A stretch of 64,000 bases of DNA from Sipunculus nudus (Eukaryota; Annelida; Sipuncula; Golfingiida; Sipunculidae), in the NCBI GenBank assembly GCA_026874595.1, contig CM049307.1, positions 41,174,362 through 41,238,361 of the forward strand, read 5' to 3'. The notes under the pieces are model-generated. The model had not been told where the DNA came from and made no database searches. It saw only the letters and a list, made by a program, of their open reading frames with translations. Below, piece after piece: positions 60,539-64,000 of this stretch (positions within the stretch are counted from its first letter, which is position 1; the number at the start of each line of letters is the position of its first letter). Position numbers and translations under genes: made by a program.

Positions 60539-60774
60539 ATGTCATTACTAGAATCTGTGTACGGACATTTTAAGGCTTGTGTTCTACCGACGCAGCACTG
60601 GTTGATATACTTACCGGTATCTTGTTTATCATTTTCGGTGAGCTTCAGGTGACTGAAAAACTTGTACCCGATAATAGGACGACCCCCCCACTAAGCCCTC
60701 CAAAATTTGGGAACCAATTTGTCGTCCTATACACGAGTAAATACGGTACTACTGACAGTGTTTAAACTTCATAT

Positions 60775-61874
60775 CAGGCTTGGGTCAAGTGACTTGGGTC
60801 AGTTCTTGTACTGTACTTGTACTTGCTAAAAATGTACTTGAAAAATCAAGTACATTTCAAGTACTAGTCAAGTACATGTATTTTGTTTTAATTATTTTGA
60901 ATACAGAGCCACTTATCTACTAACCATAAACACATCATTAGGAGACCTCAGGTCAGACAGAAATCTTAGCACTATGTATGACTGATAGACTCAGACAGAA
61001 CTGACACTAGACTGAATAATTCAGCGTGTTTTGTGAGTTGTTCTGATGAACCAAAACTATACCTCAATCCTAAACTGCTCAGATCCTCAGACCTAATTAT
61101 ATGAATGGCTTGTGGAAACACTACCCACTGAGTATCATGTTCATCAAGTGCAATGACAGCTTGTGTATGCATAACTAAATGAAATATAGATGAAAATGAC
61201 AACTAAAATATATTTTCATCAACTATTCCCAGTCGCTGTGAAAGACTGAAAGTCCATCAAGACATCTACGAATATTACCTAGAATAAAAAAAATTCAGCA
61301 ATTCAAGCATCAACTACACCTTTTTTGTGTTCTGAAATATGACTGTGTAATAGTGTATATAATATACATATTTCTTATAATATAAGTATTATTTTCATAA
61401 ACTATTACCAACTGCTGTGAAAGGCCATTAAAACTATCACCCTGGATTACCTAGAATAAAAAAGATACATTCAGCAAAGTCAAGCAGCCATTCATTCAAA
61501 GCACGATTTCTTGTCTACTGATATATGACTGTGTAAAAGTGTGTATAAATACTGAAAGGCCATCAAGACTGTCACCCTGGATTACCTAAAATAACAAAAA
61601 TAACTTACAGCAATTGGAGCATCAACCCACCTTTTTTGTGTACCAGTATTGACTGTGTAACAGTGTGTATAATACAGGTTATTGTTATATCAATAAATAT
61701 TCAGAAAAATGGCTTTTTTAGTTTTTTAATTAAAAGTACTTGTACTTGTACTCAAGTACAGACCCCTGTACTTGTACTAGTACTCAAGTACAGTGAAAAA
61801 TTGTGTACTTGTACTTTTCAAATTCTGAAGTACTTGTACTCAAGTGCTGACCCCCTGTACTTGACCCAAGTCTG
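60775..61874. mobile_element. hAT-type non-autonomous transposon, copy 2
   Basis: Same ends as copy 1 (CAGGCTTGGGTCAAGT ... TTGACCCAAGTCTG) with a perfect 8-bp target duplication CTTCATAT at 60767-60774 and 61875-61882. Internal sequence is collinear with 19824-20998, including the minus-strand frame with SEDLSSLGLRYSFGSSEQLT. It landed inside the left arm of the foldback element, 28 bp from the pogo-like insertion. Confidence 0.93.
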
Positions 61875-62280
61875 CTTCATATGTCATTATATTTGTCAAA
61901 ATGACCCATGTGGTCTGTTTTTGTCAGGCATAAGAATCACTGACACAAACATTATAACGCTAGTACAATGTTCTGAACTTATGAAGATAACAGAAGGTGT
62001 AAGAAATACATTAACATGTAAACTAAAAGGATCTGTTGCCTGATTGATGTTATTTGCTGACTGGAATTATCAGTCTTGTCTGTGGGTGCTAAAAATGAAG
62101 TGTCTTTTGAAATGTAGTGCTGGCTTTTACAATGTTGTAAGAGACCATTGAGTAATAGGTGAGAACCATTGACCAGTGATGTATTAGTCATAAACAGACT
62201 GCATGGGTCATTTTGACAAATATAATGATAATATGAAGTTACAACACTGCCAGTAGTAACCATTATAACTTCACAATGTT

Positions 62281-62438
62281 TAATATGGCATCTAGTCATG
62301 ACATTGGCTCAGAGTGATAACAGAAAAGGGCTTGAGTGGCCCTATTATGATAATTATGGCAATTGGTCTTTAAGTGTAATGTTCACAAGTTGTGTGAATA
62401 GAATTTGTTGTTTTTAGATTCTTTTTTTTTTTCATCAG
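62281..62438. other. Spacer before candidate exon
   Basis: Ends in a strong polypyrimidine tract (TTCTTTTTTTTTTTCATCAG). Confidence 0.5.
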
Positions 62439-62516
62439 GTCAGCTTCAACCTACTGGATCTTCACAATGAACCTCATAAGATCTTTGAAAGTTTTACACA
62501 TAATACTAATGAAAAG
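62439..62516 (+). CDS. Candidate exon of an unrecognised gene
   Basis: A 78-nt open stretch is bounded by an excellent acceptor (long T tract, TTCATCAG) and a GAAAAG|GTACAG donor. It translates to VSFNLLDLHNEPHKIFES then FTHNTNEK, 26 codons in phase 0 at both ends. The composition looks like a soluble helical protein, and I know no match. It could join the ATG at 55402-55404 to give a protein starting MVSFNLLDLHNEP. Next exons would lie to the right, probably beyond the window; splicing to the nearest acceptor (62739) would add FLEFV and a stop. Supported by splice signals only. Confidence 0.45.
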
Positions 62517-62739
62517 GTACAGATATTGTATAGCAACTAGGTGCATGTCATTAGTTTATTAAGGCATCCAACCTGCCATGTTTGACTACAAAAAAAAAAT
62601 GAGTGATGTCATACTAACAAAGTTGAGGCTGTTTTAGTTTTACCAGCAGGTATATCATCTTCTGTTGCTTCATACTATCTAAGTAATTCCATTTTACATA
62701 CTAAGCAACTAGTCTGCAAAATTTTTGTATCTCCTTTAG

Positions 62740-62844
62740 TTTCTGGAGTTTGTTTGAATTGGAAAAGGGGTACGCTCTGAACACAGTGCGTGACCTCCTC
62801 GTGACCTTCCACTCACACGCTGTGAGAAATAGCAAGATTCTTCA
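62740..62844 (+). other. Open stretch interrupted by a SINE
   Basis: After CTCCTTTAG a frame reads FWSLFELEKGYALNTVRDLL then VTFHSHAVRNSKILQ. If the SINE and one target copy are removed, it runs on from 63283 with FWQHQSVCPDKVKSDWLC to a stop near 63335. The frame does not match the phase of the exon at 62439 without a further exon. It may be an exon, an old coding remnant or chance. Confidence 0.35.
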
Positions 62845-63271
62845 AGTTTACCAGCTTCTGTGGCCCAGGGGTAGAGTGCAGGACTCGAAGCCGGGAGATC
62901 GTGGGTTTGAATCTCAGCCGAGGCTTTTTCACGGTCGGCCCCCATCCAGGGTGAGCACTCTGCAGCTTAATGGGAAAGCTGTGCCCCACAGCTGTGTATC
63001 ACCCACAAAAGAGTGCCTCTTTTTGGGGTTTTTCGTTGTTATGACCCAGCAATGGGGATGATTACACACCCAGGATCCACAGGTGCAGTAGACACGGCCT
63101 GGGCGACACCAGGATACAAAAATAAAAATAACAGGAAGCGAGTGCTACTGCCCTGTAGTCATAAACCAAAATGGAAATTCTGCAGATGTACATACTTAGG
63201 TTAAGAAATAGATGAGTCAGCATTAAAAATGAAGGCGGTTACCTCCGCCAAAATAAAATATTAAAAAGAAA
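62845..63271 (+). mobile_element. tRNA-derived SINE with target duplications
   Basis: The head is tRNA-like: TGGCCCAGGGGTAGAGTGCA (box A) near 62861 and GTGGGTTTGAATCTC (box B) near 62901. A body of about 340 bp follows (CATCCAGGGTGAGCACTCTG, TTTTTGGGGTTTTTCGTTGT), and an A-rich end. Identical 11-bp flanks AAGATTCTTCA lie at 62834-62844 and 63272-63282. SINEs are transcribed by RNA polymerase III from these boxes and moved by LINE enzymes. The family name is not known to me. Confidence 0.88.
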
Positions 63272-63426
63272 AAGATTCTTCAGTTTTGGCAACACCAGTC
63301 AGTTTGCCCGGATAAAGTAAAATCTGATTGGCTCTGTGTTTAAACATATCTGCAGAACTGGTAGAAGAAATCTGATTGGCTTAGCGTGTAAACAAACACA
63401 CTGCGCCCGTGGCAAACTCGTGTAAC

Positions 63427-63610
63427 GTTCGCACTGCAAGAAAGGAAATATGCAGACAGTTGGGGATAACTGACCTCAAGCCACACCAGCAAGTCAGTAT
63501 AGAGACTGTTGAAAGTTGACGATTGCATTGTGTGTATTCCAACAGGGGGAGGAAAAGTCTGCTACCAAGCGCTTTCCACCCAAGTGCAAAGTGACTGGTA
63601 CCTCAGAGAA
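63427..63610 (+). pseudogene. RecQ-helicase-like fragment, frameshifted
   Basis: One frame reads KEICRQLGITDLKPHQQVSI then ETVES and stops; one base over, the next frame continues VDDCIVCIPTGGGKVCYQAL. In RecQ-family DNA helicases a conserved F/LKPxQ-type motif precedes the Walker A block D-C-hydrophobic-PTGGGKSxCYQ. Here the order and spacing fit, but there is a +1 frameshift between them (near 63512) and the Ser after GGGK is missing. Later sequence (STQVQSDWYLREHL) no longer follows the family. It is probably a dead fragment; an intact enzyme would unwind DNA using ATP. A pseudogene or a transposon-carried piece are both possible. Confidence 0.6.
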
Positions 63611-64000
63611 CATCTGATTGTTTGGTTATATCTGCAATGTGCTTTGTTAAATATTACGCAGGGGGAATTCCACAGAGACAGCATCCCCTGGTGACCAAAC
63701 CTGACCTGCAGCGGCGGTTTATTGCTGTGGGTAGTGTAGCGAATAGTTGAGCAAAGCGTAACCGCTGCTTATGGAGTGTAAAAAAGAGGATGCAACTAGG
63801 TTAACTGAAACAATGGTGTGTTAGAGAAATGTTGCAAAGTGCCATTTGTCATTCCTATTGAACTGTTTATGTTCAGTGCCTGAAATTTTCAGGGATTGTT
63901 CTACACTAATTACTACTATTAGTGCTGTAAACATCTGAAATATTTGCCTCTCAGCTGCCGAATTGGCAAGCTTTGGTTTGGCTATAATATATGTGAACTG
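63611..64000. other. Nothing recognised
   Basis: No exon or repeat supported up to the window end. Confidence 0.45.

Larger units (their letters stand above)
57500..60746 (-). mobile_element. Tc1/mariner-superfamily (pogo-like) transposon, decayed
   Basis: It has perfect 26-bp inverted ends, CCGTATTTACTCGTGTATAG plus GACGAC, and a TA on each side (57498-57499, 60747-60748), the target site of Tc1/mariner elements. Subterminal GTATAAGACGACCCCCC motifs follow. A minus-strand fragment at 58868-59047 has a DDE motif of the pogo/Tigger type. A block of about 0.65 kb is duplicated inside (59036-59691 and 59877-60538). Length is 3247 bp. The transposase is not intact. Confidence 0.88.
57478..62280. 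mobile_element. Foldback element interrupted by two transposons
   Basis: The right arm (about 62193-62280) read in reverse is GTGAAGTTATAATGGTTACT, ACTGGCAGTGTTGTAACTTC, ATATTATCATTATATTTGTC, AAAATGACCCATG. The left arm has the same sequence in three pieces: 57478-57499, 60747-60774 and 61883-61922. Its breaks fall exactly at the ends of a TA-flanked element (57500-60746) and an 8-bp-flanked hAT element (60775-61874). Without them it would be a foldback of about 0.5 kb with arms near 100 bp. Confidence 0.85.

Noticed and set aside
62858-62930. A functional tRNA gene
   Set aside because: Box A and box B are present but the body continues for hundreds of bases, with an A-rich end and target duplications, so it is a SINE.

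Overview
This is a eukaryotic, AT-rich, repeat-laden window, most likely from a marine invertebrate and probably a mollusc (inference: compact ancestral exons in huge introns, nuclear-receptor-like GACCTTGACC repeats, GGACGGACGG-tailed repeats, many hAT and foldback elements). It holds no bacterial features, no rRNA and no functional tRNA.

The one gene that can be named with certainty is PTEN, the PI(3,4,5)P3 3-phosphatase, on the minus strand. Four coding exons are visible: exon 1 (43575-43488), exon 2 (36110-36026), exon 3 (35373-35329) and a fused exon 4/5a (1617-1443). They join in phase into 131 residues, from the start codon to the catalytic HCKAGK loop. The first three introns match human PTEN in position and phase. 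Human intron 4 is absent, and a phase-0 intron cuts the P-loop between GK and the expected GRTG. The rest of the protein is not in the window and must lie to the left. Intron 1 is about 7.4 kb, intron 2 is 652 bp and intron 3 is about 33.7 kb.

The most striking feature lies just upstream of the P-loop exon. A minisatellite of about 43-44 bp (about 1625-2535) is built from that exon's own 3' splice site and first codons. It lays out a ladder of acceptor-like copies in front of the true acceptor.

The introns are packed with repeats: composite repeats that share the palindrome GGTGGCGCCACC (2.9-4.3, 5.4-7.3, 16.6-18.0 and 29.2-31.0 kb), foldback elements (7.3-7.8 and 14.1-14.8 kb), hAT-type elements with 8-bp target duplications (19.8-21.0 and 41.3-42.0 kb), a 3.5-kb element ending CAGGGTTCCC (31.7-35.2 kb), a 63-bp minisatellite (21.3-22.3 kb) and a LINE endonuclease relic (about 25.9-26.3 kb).

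To the right of PTEN (43.6-64 kb) are its putative 5' UTR and promoter, more composite repeats, and a 330-bp repeat array with CTCF-like cores (52.0-54.2 kb). A weakly supported plus-strand gene may start near 55.4 kb, with an exon at 62.44-62.52 kb. A foldback element at 57.5-62.3 kb has been hit twice, by a pogo-like Tc1/mariner element and by a hAT element. A tRNA-derived SINE (62.8-63.3 kb) and a broken RecQ-helicase-like fragment (63.4-63.6 kb) end the window. These genes do not form an operon or a visible pathway; PTEN is the functional centre and the rest is mostly mobile DNA.
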